DNA from: Pirellulaceae bacterium
GTDB lineage: Bacteria; Planctomycetota; Planctomycetia; Pirellulales; Pirellulaceae
Assembly (NCBI GenBank): GCA_023382975.1
Contig: JAHDXO010000040.1
Location: 1 to 64,000 of the forward strand
Direction: 5' to 3'
DNA: 64,000 nucleotides
Each line of letters opens with the position of its first letter. Position 1 is the first letter of the stretch. The notes below the pieces were generated by a model. It was given only the letters and a program-made list of their open reading frames with translations, was not told the origin of the DNA and searched no databases. Position numbers and translations under genes: made by a program. Positions 17,573-25,838 of this stretch are shown one piece after another.

Positions 17573-18628
17573 ATGATTCCCGTAAATCGACAGGGTGAGG
17601 TGTGGGTATTTGCCGAGCAGGAAGGCGGCGTTTTGAACGACGTGGCGCTGGAACTGTGCGGCAAGGCCCGGGATCTGGCCGACGAGTTGGGCGTCCAGGT
17701 GGGAGCGGTGCTGGCCGGTCACGAGGTGGACGGACTCGCCCGGCGGTTGATCGCCTATGGCGTTGACCGGGTCTACCTGACCGACAATCCGCGGCTGGCT
17801 CATTTTCAGACGAATTCCTACGCCAAGGTGCTGATCGAATTGATCAAGAAGCACGCGCCGCAAATTGTGCTGTTCGGTGCGACGCATGTCGGGCGCGATC
17901 TGGCGCCTCGCGTGGCGTCGGCCGTGCGCGCGGGCATGACCGCCGACTGTACCGATCTGCAAATCAAGGACGTGACCGACCCGAAGACCAAGCAAACGCA
18001 CGAGAAACTCCTGCTGCAAATCCGCCCGGCCTTTGGCGGCAACATCGTCGCCACGATCGTCAATTACGACTGGTGGCCGCAGATGGCGACGGTTCGCGAA
18101 GGGGTGATGGCGATGCGGGACGCCGACTCGTCGCGCACCGGCGAAACGATTCGCGAAGACGTCGAGATCACAGCCGCCGACCTGCCGCTGAAGCTGATCC
18201 AACGGCACGTCGAGCCGCGCAAGGTGAATCTGAAGGGTGCCCGCGTGATTGTGGCGGGCGGCGGCGGCATCGGCAACAAGGAGAATTTCCGGCTGATTCA
18301 CGACCTGGCCGGCGCGATCGGCGGAGCTGTGGGCGCCAGTCGGGCCGCGGTCGATGGCGGATTCATCGGCAAAGAGCACCAGATCGGCCAGACCGGCACC
18401 ACGGTCCGGCCGGCGCTGTACGTTGCCTGTGCCATCAGCGGCCAGGTGCAACATCGGGCCGGAATGGAAGAATCGGCGAAGATCATCGCGATCAACAAGG
18501 ACCGCGAGGCGCCGATCTACTCGGTGGCCAACTACGGAATCGTCGGGGATGCCAACAAGGTGATTCCGATGATGATCAAAGCCTTGCGGGAACGTCCCGC
18601 GGCGGGCAAAGACGAACAACCAGCGTGA
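17573..18628 (+). CDS. etfA: Electron transfer flavoprotein alpha subunit
   Basis: Large ETF subunit, binding FAD in its C-terminal domain. The ATG at 17573 has AGGAAAGAAG upstream and gives 351 aa starting MIPVNRQGEVWVFAEQ. The N-terminal Rossmann-like domain shows VLIELIKKHAPQIVLFGATHVGRDLAPRVA. The C-terminal FAD domain has VIVAGGGGIGNKENF, GASRAAVDGGFI, HQIGQTGTTVRPALYVACAISGQVQHRAGM, and KDREAPIYSVANYGIVGD, all classic. It works with EtfB and the downstream dehydrogenase in fatty-acid or related acyl-CoA oxidation. Confidence 0.95.
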   Translation: MIPVNRQGEVWVFAEQEGGVLNDVALELCGKARDLADELGVQVGAVLAGHEVDGLARRLIAYGVDRVYLTDNPRLAHFQTNSYAKVLIELIKKHAPQIVLFGATHVGRDLAPRVASAVRAGMTADCTDLQIKDVTDPKTKQTHEKLLLQIRPAFGGNIVATIVNYDWWPQMATVREGVMAMRDADSSRTGETIREDVEITAADLPLKLIQRHVEPRKVNLKGARVIVAGGGGIGNKENFRLIHDLAGAIGGAVGASRAAVDGGFIGKEHQIGQTGTTVRPALYVACAISGQVQHRAGMEESAKIIAINKDREAPIYSVANYGIVGDANKVIPMMIKALRERPAAGKDEQPA

Positions 18629-18640
18629 CGGAGATCGGAC

Positions 18641-20386
18641 GTGGCAAACTTTTTTACCGACAACGAAGACATCCGCTTCCTGCTCGAACACATCGACATC
18701 CGGGAACTGGCCAACGTCCAAGAAGACAACTTCGACGACCTCGACACGCGGCCGGAGTATGCCCCGCGCGACGCGGACGAAGCGATCGACAACTATCATC
18801 GCATCCTGGACATCGTCGGCGAGATTTCGGCTGAGGTGATCGCGCCGAACTCCGAGGAAGTCGACGCCGAAGGCAATACGCTGAACGAGGATGGGACGGT
18901 CACCTACCATCCGCTGCTGCAGGAGAATCTGAAGCGACTCTCGCAGGCCGACCTAATGGGCTTCACCTTGCCCTATCGCTTCGGCGGCTTGAACTGCCCC
19001 AACCTGATCTACACGATCGCCACCGAGATCGTCAGCCGCGCCGACGGTTCGCTGCAGAATATCTTTGGGCTGCAAGGGATCGCGGAGACGATCAACGCGT
19101 TTGCCTGCGAAGAGATCAAGTGCGAGTACCTGCCGCGTTTCTCCGTCGGCGAAGTCACCGGCGCGATGGTGCTGACCGAACCCGACGCCGGCAGCGATTT
19201 GCAGGCGATCCGATTGCGAGCCGATCTGGATGACCAGGGCGTGTGGCGGCTGAACGGCGTCAAGCGGTTCATCACCAACGGCTGCGGCGAGGTGCTGCTG
19301 ACGTTGGCCCGCAGCGAACACGCGATCAGCGACGGGCGCGGATTGAGCCTGTTCGTCTCGGATCGCACCGAGCACATCAAGGTGCGGCACCTGGAAAAGA
19401 AATTGGGCATCCACGGCTCGCCGACCTGCGAGCTGGTCTACACCAATGCTCCTGCGCGGCTGGTCGGCGAACGCCAGCGCGGCTTGATCACCTACGTCTT
19501 GGCGTTGATGAACGGGGCCCGCGTCAGTATTGCGGCTCAGTCGCTGGGGATCGCCGAGGCGGCGTTCCGGCTGGCCCGTGCCTATGCCCACAGCCGCCAG
19601 CAGTTCGGCGTGCCGATCGAGCGTCTGCCCGCGGTCGCCGAGATGGTCAGCGACATGCAGGTCGAGATCCAGGCCGCGCGGGCGCTGACCTACGAGACCA
19701 GCCGCATCTGCGATCTGGAGAACAACAACCTGCGGGTGCTGGAGTACAAGCCCCTGGACAAGGACGAAGAGAAACGACGGAAGAAGCTGAGCCGCGACCT
19801 GAAACGCGTTAACAGCATGCTGACGCCGATGAGCAAGTATTACGCCAGCGAAATGTGCTGCTCCGTGGCCGACACCACCATCCAAGTCCTCGGCGGCTCG
19901 GGCTACATGCGGGACTATCCGGCCGAGCGATATCTGCGAGATGCGCGGATCACAACGATCTACGAAGGAACGAGCCAACTGCAGGTGGTCGCGGCCAGTC
20001 GCGGCGTCTCGGCCGGCGTCTTCGACAGCTACGTCGAGCCTTTCGAGGCGATCCAGTACGAGGATTCCCAACTGCAGGCCCTGAAGCAGAAACTGATCGA
20101 CGAGAAACAACATTTGACCGAGGCGATCAACTTTGTCAAAGGCCGCTCGCCCAGTTTCCTGGACTTGATGGGCCGCCGTTTGGTGGATTGTGCCCTGTTG
20201 CAGATCTGCGGACACCTGCTGTTGCAGCAGGCGGTCAAGAAGCCGACGAAAAAGGTCATCGCCCGCCGCTACATCGAGCAAGGCATGACCCAGTTGCGGA
20301 TGAAGTGCCAGCAGATCATGGCCGCGGATACCTCGCCGCTGGACCAGTTCGAAACCCTGGCCGGCCGCCTGCCCAGCGCCCACTAG
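18641..20386 (+). CDS. Acyl-CoA dehydrogenase (long form)
   Basis: FAD-dependent dehydrogenase that introduces a double bond into an acyl-CoA and passes electrons to ETF. The GTG start at 18641 lies 12 bp after etfA; GGAG occurs about 8 bp upstream. The 581 residues exceed the usual 380-400 because of an N-terminal extension (first ~70 aa) and a C-terminal helical region (~400-581), as in VLCAD-like and AcdB-type enzymes. Family motifs: GAMVLTEPDAGSDLQAI, RFITNGCG, RVSIAAQSLGIAEAAFRLA, SRQQFGVPIERLPAVAEM, and VLGGSGYMRDYPAERYLRDARITTIYEGTSQLQ. The catalytic-base region corresponds to IYEGTS. The chain length preference cannot be told. Confidence 0.92.
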   Translation: MANFFTDNEDIRFLLEHIDIRELANVQEDNFDDLDTRPEYAPRDADEAIDNYHRILDIVGEISAEVIAPNSEEVDAEGNTLNEDGTVTYHPLLQENLKRLSQADLMGFTLPYRFGGLNCPNLIYTIATEIVSRADGSLQNIFGLQGIAETINAFACEEIKCEYLPRFSVGEVTGAMVLTEPDAGSDLQAIRLRADLDDQGVWRLNGVKRFITNGCGEVLLTLARSEHAISDGRGLSLFVSDRTEHIKVRHLEKKLGIHGSPTCELVYTNAPARLVGERQRGLITYVLALMNGARVSIAAQSLGIAEAAFRLARAYAHSRQQFGVPIERLPAVAEMVSDMQVEIQAARALTYETSRICDLENNNLRVLEYKPLDKDEEKRRKKLSRDLKRVNSMLTPMSKYYASEMCCSVADTTIQVLGGSGYMRDYPAERYLRDARITTIYEGTSQLQVVAASRGVSAGVFDSYVEPFEAIQYEDSQLQALKQKLIDEKQHLTEAINFVKGRSPSFLDLMGRRLVDCALLQICGHLLLQQAVKKPTKKVIARRYIEQGMTQLRMKCQQIMAADTSPLDQFETLAGRLPSAH

Positions 20387-20415
20387 ACGTGGCGTTGCCC
20401 TCAGCGCATCATCAC

Positions 20416-20467
20416 TCTGCCGCGATATTTCTGCCAAGGATGCGGTTGGCAGAATCATCTCGGCAGA
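20416..20467 (+). terminator. Nested inverted repeats downstream of the acyl-CoA dehydrogenase
   Basis: An inner perfect 9-bp inverted repeat, TTCTGCCAA (20429-20437) with TTGGCAGAA (20446-20454), is enclosed by an outer 11-bp pair with one mismatch (20416-20426 and 20457-20467). It follows the stop codon by 30 bp. There is no T-run, so it may be a factor-dependent end, an mRNA-stabilising hairpin or a REP-like element rather than an intrinsic terminator. Confidence 0.5.
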
Positions 20468-20494
20468 ATCGTGGTAGCCTGAAATGGCGGTGTC

Positions 20495-20516
20495 ACAGGC
20501 TGGCAGCCTGTGCTAC
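20495..20516. repeat. REP-like palindrome, copy 1
   Basis: ACAGGCTGGCAGCCTGTGCTAC, written here only to note its AGGCTGGCAGCCT palindromic core. The same 22-bp sequence recurs exactly at 50856-50877. It lies in the intergenic space before the histidine kinase gene. Confidence 0.7.
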
Positions 20517-20556
20517 GGCCTGGTGACCCTGGCCCGCGTTTTTCCAGAGCGATGCG

Positions 20557-21843
20557 ATGAGACTTCCGCCCGAAGGCGCCCGTTGGTTCGTTCGCGTGCG
20601 GTGGATCGCCAGCTCGCTGGTGTTCCTGTTCACGGCGCTCGCCAACGCGGTCGGCGTCCTGCCCGATGCTCGGCCGCATTTCGTGGTCGGCATCGGCATG
20701 TTGGTCTACAATGCCGTGTTCTGGTGGCGGCAGCGGCGCTGGGGCGCCACCCAACAGAACGTCGACCGCCACATCGCCGCCCAGATCCTGTGCGACATCA
20801 TCGCCCTGACCTGCCTGCTGTACTTCTCCGACCTGCCTCGCAATCCGTTCCTGTTCTACTACGCGCTGCCGATGATTATCGCCGGCATGTATCTCCGCGG
20901 CTCCGCGCCGATCGGCTTCGGGATTCTCGTCACGCTGGTGGTGGGGGCAATCATCCTGTTGGAACATTTGGATCTACTGCCCCGCTTTCCCATGCACTAC
21001 TCCAGCGAGCCACCCGAGTCGTTGGGCGGCGCCTATCTTTGGACACTGTTTCTGGCGTTGTCCAGCAGTCTTTGGATCACGTTGTATTTTGCCGTGTCCA
21101 TCCGCATGTACGTCGATCGGGCACACGAGGAGATCCGGCAAAAAGAGAAGATGGTCGGCATCGGTCAATTGGTCGCCAGCATCGGGCACGAGATCGCCAA
21201 TCCGCTGGACGGCGTCCAAAACTGCCTGCGCCGCATCGGGGACCGGGTCAAGGACGATCCGCATCTGGTCGAGTACGTCAAGATGATGGAAGAGGCGCTC
21301 GAACGCATCGAGAAGACCACGAAGCGAGTTCAGTCGTTCGCCCGGCCCCGGGGGCTCGAACTCCAACCGACCTCGGTCAATGCCGCCGTCGAAGCCGTCC
21401 TGGAACTGATTGGGCTACAGCGCGGCGACGAAATCGCGGTCGAAATCGACTTGGCCGACGTTCCGCTGGTCGAAGGAGATCCCTACACGTTGCAGGAGAT
21501 TTTGTTTAATCTGTGTATGAACGCGGTGGCGGCCATGCCAAACGGCGGCCGATTGAGGCTGCGGACGTATGTGGGATCCAGCGACGAGATGGCCGGGCAT
21601 GTTGCGATCGACGTGGCGGACACCGGCGCCGGGATTCCTCGCGGCCAGTTGGAGAAGATTTTCGAGCCCTTCTACACGACGCGTGCCGAGAGCGGAGGCA
21701 CGGGACTGGGACTGGCGCTGTGCCGCATGTTGATCGCGGAGATGGATGGCCGCATCCAGGTCCGTTCGACGTTGAACGTAGGGACTACGTTTACCGTCAT
21801 CCTGCATCGCATCGACCCGATGGGCAAGCCGAGGACGGAATGA
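20557..21843 (+). CDS. Membrane-bound sensor histidine kinase
   Basis: Sensor kinase of a two-component pair with the following NtrC-family regulator. The 428-aa protein has about five to six hydrophobic segments in residues 10-195 with short loops and no large periplasmic domain, suggesting sensing in or at the membrane. The transmitter follows: H-box MVGIGQLVASIGHEIANPLDGVQN (phospho-acceptor His near 213), N-box LFNLCMNAVAAMPNGG, G1 VADTGAGIP, F-box EPFYTTRAESGGTGLGLALC. The HEIANPL/FYTTR features place it in the NtrB/ZraS-like HPK4 class that partners sigma-54 activators. The stop overlaps the next ATG (ATGA), so the two proteins are made in a coupled way. Confidence 0.9.
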   Translation: MRLPPEGARWFVRVRWIASSLVFLFTALANAVGVLPDARPHFVVGIGMLVYNAVFWWRQRRWGATQQNVDRHIAAQILCDIIALTCLLYFSDLPRNPFLFYYALPMIIAGMYLRGSAPIGFGILVTLVVGAIILLEHLDLLPRFPMHYSSEPPESLGGAYLWTLFLALSSSLWITLYFAVSIRMYVDRAHEEIRQKEKMVGIGQLVASIGHEIANPLDGVQNCLRRIGDRVKDDPHLVEYVKMMEEALERIEKTTKRVQSFARPRGLELQPTSVNAAVEAVLELIGLQRGDEIAVEIDLADVPLVEGDPYTLQEILFNLCMNAVAAMPNGGRLRLRTYVGSSDEMAGHVAIDVADTGAGIPRGQLEKIFEPFYTTRAESGGTGLGLALCRMLIAEMDGRIQVRSTLNVGTTFTVILHRIDPMGKPRTE

Positions 21844-23240
21844 GAATCCTGGTTGTCGATGACGAGAAGATCAAACGCGTCACGCTGGCCGACGATCTGG
21901 CGGGCGAAGGCCATGAGGTCGTGACCGCGGCCGACGGCCAGCAGGCCGCCGATTTGCTCGACCGCGAGGTCTTCGATGTGGTGATCACCGATCTGAAGAT
22001 GCCGCGGATCGACGGCATGGAACTGCTGAAGCGGCTGAAGGCCAATCCCGAGCACGAAGACGTCGCCGTGATCCTGATGACCGCCTACGGCAGCATTCCG
22101 GTGGCCGTCGAGGCGATGAAACTGGGTGCCTTCGACTTCGTCACCAAACCGTTCCGCAACGAAGACGTCTTTCCGCTGATTCGTCGCATCGAAGCCCAGC
22201 GGGGCGAGGACGATATCGGAACACCGACGGCAATCGAACCAACGGAACCTGGGGCGTCGCCGGTCGACGAGTTGGACCGGCAAGTGATCGGATCATCCGA
22301 GGCGATGAAGCAAGTCAAACGCATGATCAAGATCAGCGCCCGCACCGACGCCAACGTTCTGCTGTGCGGGGAGACTGGAGCCGGCAAGGACTTGATCGCG
22401 TCGGTCATCCACCGCCATTCGCACCGACAGAAGGCGCCGTTCGTCAAGACAGGCTGCACGTTGTTCCCCGCGACGCTGATCGAAAGCGAATTGTACGGGC
22501 ACCAAGAGGGCTCGTTCACCGGGGCCGACCAGAGTCGCAAAGGCCGCTTCGAACAGGCCGAGGGCGGCACGATCTATCTGGACGATGTGGACGACATCCC
22601 GCTGGAGCACCAGGCCAAACTGCTGCGCGCCATCGAGGAGAAGATCTTCGAACGGGTCGGTGGCAACAAGCTGATCCACGCCGATGTGCGGATCATCGCC
22701 TCGACCAAACTGAACCTGCTGGACAAGATCGCCGACGGCACCTTCCGTCAGGACTTGTACTACCGCTTGGACGTGCTGCGCATTCGCGTCCCGGCCTTGC
22801 GCGAACGGCGCGAAGATATCCCGGCCTTGGCTGGGCATCTGTTGCAGCGGATCGCCCGCGGTCAGGACTACCGCATCGACGACGACGCCATCCTGCTGCT
22901 CACCCAACATCACTGGCCGGGAAACGTCCGCGAGTTGTACAACACCTTGGAACGGGCGCTGCTGGTCAGCGGCGGGCACATCACCCGCGAGGTGCTGCAA
23001 TCCGAGGTCGGCGGCTTGACGTCGTTCCAACCCGCCGTCAATCCGACCATCGTCGAAACCGCAGCGGGCAGCGTTGCGGCCGACGCAGGTGGCTTCAAAG
23101 CTGCCATGGAATTCGCCGAAAAGCAACTGCTCGTCAGCGCCCTGGAAGCCTGCGGAGGCAACAAGACGGCCGCCGCCAATTCGCTCGGCATGAAAGCCTC
23201 GACCTTCCGCGACAAATTGGCCAAGTACGGGCTGAAATGA
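21840..23240 (+). CDS. Sigma-54-dependent response regulator (NtrC family)
   Basis: Phosphorylation-controlled activator of RNA polymerase-sigma-54. The 466 aa start at the ATG overlapping the kinase stop. Receiver domain 1-120 has DD near residue 8-9, phospho-acceptor in VVITDLKMPRIDGM and K in FDFVTKPFRNE. The AAA+ domain (about 145-375) shows Walker A GETGAGKD, the sigma-54 contact loop GSFTGA (Ser in place of the usual Ala), Walker B GGTIYLDDVDDI and the arginine-finger region FRQDLYYRLDVL. A Fis-type helix-turn-helix ends the protein (ALEACGGNKTAAANSLGM...). The final 105 bp of this gene are duplicated at 36533-36637, marking integration of a 13.4-kb island at its 3' end; the gene remains intact. 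Confidence 0.93.
   Translation: MRILVVDDEKIKRVTLADDLAGEGHEVVTAADGQQAADLLDREVFDVVITDLKMPRIDGMELLKRLKANPEHEDVAVILMTAYGSIPVAVEAMKLGAFDFVTKPFRNEDVFPLIRRIEAQRGEDDIGTPTAIEPTEPGASPVDELDRQVIGSSEAMKQVKRMIKISARTDANVLLCGETGAGKDLIASVIHRHSHRQKAPFVKTGCTLFPATLIESELYGHQEGSFTGADQSRKGRFEQAEGGTIYLDDVDDIPLEHQAKLLRAIEEKIFERVGGNKLIHADVRIIASTKLNLLDKIADGTFRQDLYYRLDVLRIRVPALRERREDIPALAGHLLQRIARGQDYRIDDDAILLLTQHHWPGNVRELYNTLERALLVSGGHITREVLQSEVGGLTSFQPAVNPTIVETAAGSVAADAGGFKAAMEFAEKQLLVSALEACGGNKTAAANSLGMKASTFRDKLAKYGLK
23136..23240 (+). repeat. Direct repeat, left copy (attL-like), 3' end of the response-regulator gene
   Basis: These 105 bp match 36533-36637 at 101 positions. The four differences are TTG/CTG, CTG/CTA and TGA/TAG, which leave the encoded 34-residue Fis helix-turn-helix tail unchanged. 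The left copy is joined to the intact regulator gene; upstream of base 23136 the two sequences diverge at once. Confidence 0.93.
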
Positions 23241-23291
23241 TGCAAGATTCGGTCGTCGTATCGTGTTCGGCAGCGACGGGCTCCTTATCGA

Positions 23292-23561
23292 GTGAGCAAG
23301 AGCCTGCTTGGCTGCGCGAAACAAGAACATCTCGATTTCGATCGACGGAAAGCCCCCAGCGTGGACGACCGTTTCAGACATTTTCTGGAGTCCAGCACGG
23401 GTGGTCGAATGGGTGCCGTGAGCCTAGAATCGACCTTTCTGCCCAAGGCCGTCGTGCGGGGCGGCAACTGGGCGTGTGTGCCGCGGGTTATTCGCTGGTC
23501 CATACGAGCGTTTCGGCATCAGGTGAGCAAAACCACCCGGCAACCTGTAGAGTTCGAATAA
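23292..23561 (+). pseudogene. Possible remnant of an FGE-sulfatase-domain C terminus at the island edge
   Basis: An 89-codon frame ends 1 bp before the GTG of the TIR gene. Its C-terminal part reads KAVVRGGNW.., then R and R at the +8 and +4 spacing, then a late Phe: the RGGxW-x7-R-x3-R pattern found at the end of FGE-sulfatase domains (compare VIRGGCW...R...R at the end of the 1708-aa protein). The first 50 residues do not look like that domain, and the frame lacks a convincing ribosome site. It may be a broken gene end left by island rearrangement, or chance. Confidence 0.3.
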
Positions 23562-23562
23562 T

Positions 23563-24867
23563 GTGAGACCATCTTGTTCATCGGATGTTCGCGAACCAGT
23601 GAAGCCCAGAATCTTCCTCAGTCACAGCACGAAAACAGACGAAGCGGCAGAGTTCCTGCTCGCTGTCAAGGATGCGCTGGACGCGGATTACGAAGTCAAA
23701 CTTGACCGAGACGGCCTGAAACTGGGCGATGACTGGCGTCGGACGCTCTACGCCTGGATGGACCAAGCCCACGGGGCGGTACTCCTGCTGACCGAAGCCG
23801 CATTGAAGTCCAACTTCGTCCCCATCGAAGCCAGTGTTCTCTCGTGGCGGCACTATCGCGACCCAGACTTCGCGTTTCTGCCGGTTTTCGTGGACGCCAC
23901 CGATTTTGATGCTCTCAAACGACGACCGGTCCTTCGGGCACTCGCATTGGATGTTTTCCAGATCGCTCGTGTCGACTCCGATGATGTGCCGGCCGCAATC
24001 ACCGCTATCCGACAGGCTCTCGGCCGGTTCCAGGACAAATTTCCGCACCCGAACACGCCGCTGGAACGTCTGCAATTCTTCCTGCGCAACGAGTTAGAAC
24101 AGTCGAGGATTGATTCATTTACCCTTGAACAGATTGGCAGGGAAGTTTTTCTTTGGCCGGAACCTGCGCCCGGGAACGTCGCGGCCGTTCTGTCGAGTTT
24201 TGCCCAATCATTGGTCGAGGCAAAACGCGACGCCGCGTGTGAGGCCCTGAAGCGATTGAGCGACGAACTAGTCGTTCGGGTCGCACGGGTATTGGAGGCC
24301 GTGGCCCCCACATGGATCGAAATGGACCGTGCCGTTCCGATCGCAGAAACTGTGTTTTCCGAACCGGCCAGGCGGCAACTTCTTCTCGACACGGACGAGC
24401 GGCTGATCATCGACCTGTACATATGCCGTGCTTGCTGCCGTCCGTACCCTCCACTCTGCCGAGTAATCCAGATCACTAGTCCCACAAGGCAGGACACGGT
24501 CGGGGACATCTCCGACCAAATCGTCGCGGCACTGCTGCCACGGCGACCGTCATTCTCGGCGCCTGACATCGGTCAGATTAAAAGGCAGCTCGATCAGTAC
24601 GATCTCAGGCACCTGCCAGTGTTTCTCCTGTTCCCCACCGACTTCGTTCCCGACGCAGACCTCATTGACGAACTGCGGAAGGTGTTTCCGACGCTGACGA
24701 TTTTCATTCCCACACGCCATGTCGACGGCGACCTGCTTGCACCTTTGCGGAAGAATGCGACGGAGTTGGCCGCCCTTCCTCCCGAAGAAGAGCAAAGCAT
24801 CGTCGCGGACTTCGACGCCTTGCGCGGGGTCTTCAGTGCAACTCAACCAGCAATTCACGAGGGCTAA
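23563..24867 (+). CDS. TIR-domain protein, first gene of a MoxR-vWA conflict system
   Basis: Probable NAD-processing or signalling effector. TIR domain at about residues 14-150: PRIFLSHSTKTDEAAEFL (beta-A), KLDRDGLKLGDDWRRTLYAWMD, GAVLLLTEAALKSNFVPIEASVL. The glutamate in NFVPIEASV (residue 89 from the GTG at 23563) fits the catalytic Glu of TIR NADases. The remaining 280 residues are not recognised but include a beta-alpha unit (LPVFLLFPTDFVPDADLIDELRKVFPTLTIFIPT) and may be an adaptor domain. Start could be GTG 23563 or GTG 23599, the latter giving VKPRIFLSHS directly; ribosome sites do not decide. The MoxR gene follows after 3 bp, so the four plus-strand genes form one operon. Confidence 0.8.
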   Translation: MRPSCSSDVREPVKPRIFLSHSTKTDEAAEFLLAVKDALDADYEVKLDRDGLKLGDDWRRTLYAWMDQAHGAVLLLTEAALKSNFVPIEASVLSWRHYRDPDFAFLPVFVDATDFDALKRRPVLRALALDVFQIARVDSDDVPAAITAIRQALGRFQDKFPHPNTPLERLQFFLRNELEQSRIDSFTLEQIGREVFLWPEPAPGNVAAVLSSFAQSLVEAKRDAACEALKRLSDELVVRVARVLEAVAPTWIEMDRAVPIAETVFSEPARRQLLLDTDERLIIDLYICRACCRPYPPLCRVIQITSPTRQDTVGDISDQIVAALLPRRPSFSAPDIGQIKRQLDQYDLRHLPVFLLFPTDFVPDADLIDELRKVFPTLTIFIPTRHVDGDLLAPLRKNATELAALPPEEEQSIVADFDALRGVFSATQPAIHEG

Positions 24868-24870
24868 CCG

Positions 24871-25836
24871 ATGAGCCAGAATTCCGTTTTTGCCCCAGCT
24901 CGCGTGCAAGTGTGCGAGCCTCCTGCAGAGTGCGTTTCGCCTGCGGCGGGTGACGAAAGGCGAGGCCGTGTCTACGTCTACCATGACGACGACATCATGC
25001 TGGCAGTCAACGTCGCCTGGGCCACTGGCCGGCCGCTCCTCGTGAGCGGGCCGTCTGGATGCGGCAAGTCATCACTGGCGATGAATGTCGCGCTCACCTT
25101 GAATTGGCGGTACTACGAATTCGTCGTGACCGCGAGGACGACGGCTCGAGATTTGCTTTGGAATTTCGACGCGGTGCGACGCTTGAATGATGCGCACGCG
25201 GGCCAAGGCGGGTTGAAATCCGACGCGGCGTACATTGAGCCAGGCGTCCTTTGGTGGGCCTTCGACCGCAAGTCCGCCTTGACGCGAGGCAGTACTGATG
25301 GACTGCCTGAGGATCAGATGGCGCGGGACCCGTGGCCAACTCAAGCTGCGCAGCCGGCCGTCGTCCTGATCGACGAAATCGACAAGGCGGAACCGACGGT
25401 TCCGAACGATCTGCTTGTCCCGCTTGGCTCGCTCCAGTTTCGGCCTCCGCATCGGGACCGCCCCGTCGCGGCGCAGCAGACCCCGCTGTTGATCATCACG
25501 AACAACGGCGAGCGGGAACTTCCCACGCCGTTTCTCCGCCGTTGTGTGACCTTGACCCTCGCGGCTCCTGATCGCGACCGACTGTTTGAAATCGCGCGAG
25601 CGTCGATTCCGAAAGAACGGCATGACGAGGGGCTTTTTGGGAAACTGGTCGACTTGGTCCTCCAGAAAACGGAGCTGGATTCCTTCGGTACGACGAAACG
25701 CCAGCCGAGCACCGCCGAGTACCTCGATGCGGTTCGAGCTTGCCTGGCGCTCAAAATCACGTCAGACGACCCTCGGTTCGCCAGGTTGATCCGACTGGTC
25801 TTGGAAAAAGACCAGTATTTGCAGAGCAACGTGTGA
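24871..25836 (+). CDS. MoxR-type AAA+ ATPase
   Basis: ATP-driven remodelling factor of the conflict operon; MoxR proteins act with vWA-domain partners. The 321-aa sequence has Walker A GPSGCGKSSLAM near residue 60, Walker B AVVLIDEIDKAEPTVPNDLL near 170, sensor 1 LLIITNNGERELPTPFLRRC near 210 and a helical lid. The motif DEIDKA plus LPTPFLRR is the MoxR/GvpN signature. It starts 3 bp after the TIR gene and ends 2 bp before the vWA gene. Known MoxR-containing NTP-dependent conflict systems (described by Aravind and colleagues) use the same set of neighbours, from which the role is inferred. Confidence 0.85.
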   Translation: MSQNSVFAPARVQVCEPPAECVSPAAGDERRGRVYVYHDDDIMLAVNVAWATGRPLLVSGPSGCGKSSLAMNVALTLNWRYYEFVVTARTTARDLLWNFDAVRRLNDAHAGQGGLKSDAAYIEPGVLWWAFDRKSALTRGSTDGLPEDQMARDPWPTQAAQPAVVLIDEIDKAEPTVPNDLLVPLGSLQFRPPHRDRPVAAQQTPLLIITNNGERELPTPFLRRCVTLTLAAPDRDRLFEIARASIPKERHDEGLFGKLVDLVLQKTELDSFGTTKRQPSTAEYLDAVRACLALKITSDDPRFARLIRLVLEKDQYLQSNV

Positions 25837-25838
25837 GC

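Noticed and set aside
20416..20467. Strong intrinsic terminator after the acyl-CoA dehydrogenase
   Set aside because: The nested hairpins are clear but no T-run follows, so it is listed only as a tentative terminator.
22364..23566. 400-codon frame overlapping the response regulator in another phase and running into the island
   Set aside because: Arg/Gly-rich, motif-free and out of phase with the NtrC-type AAA+ domain.
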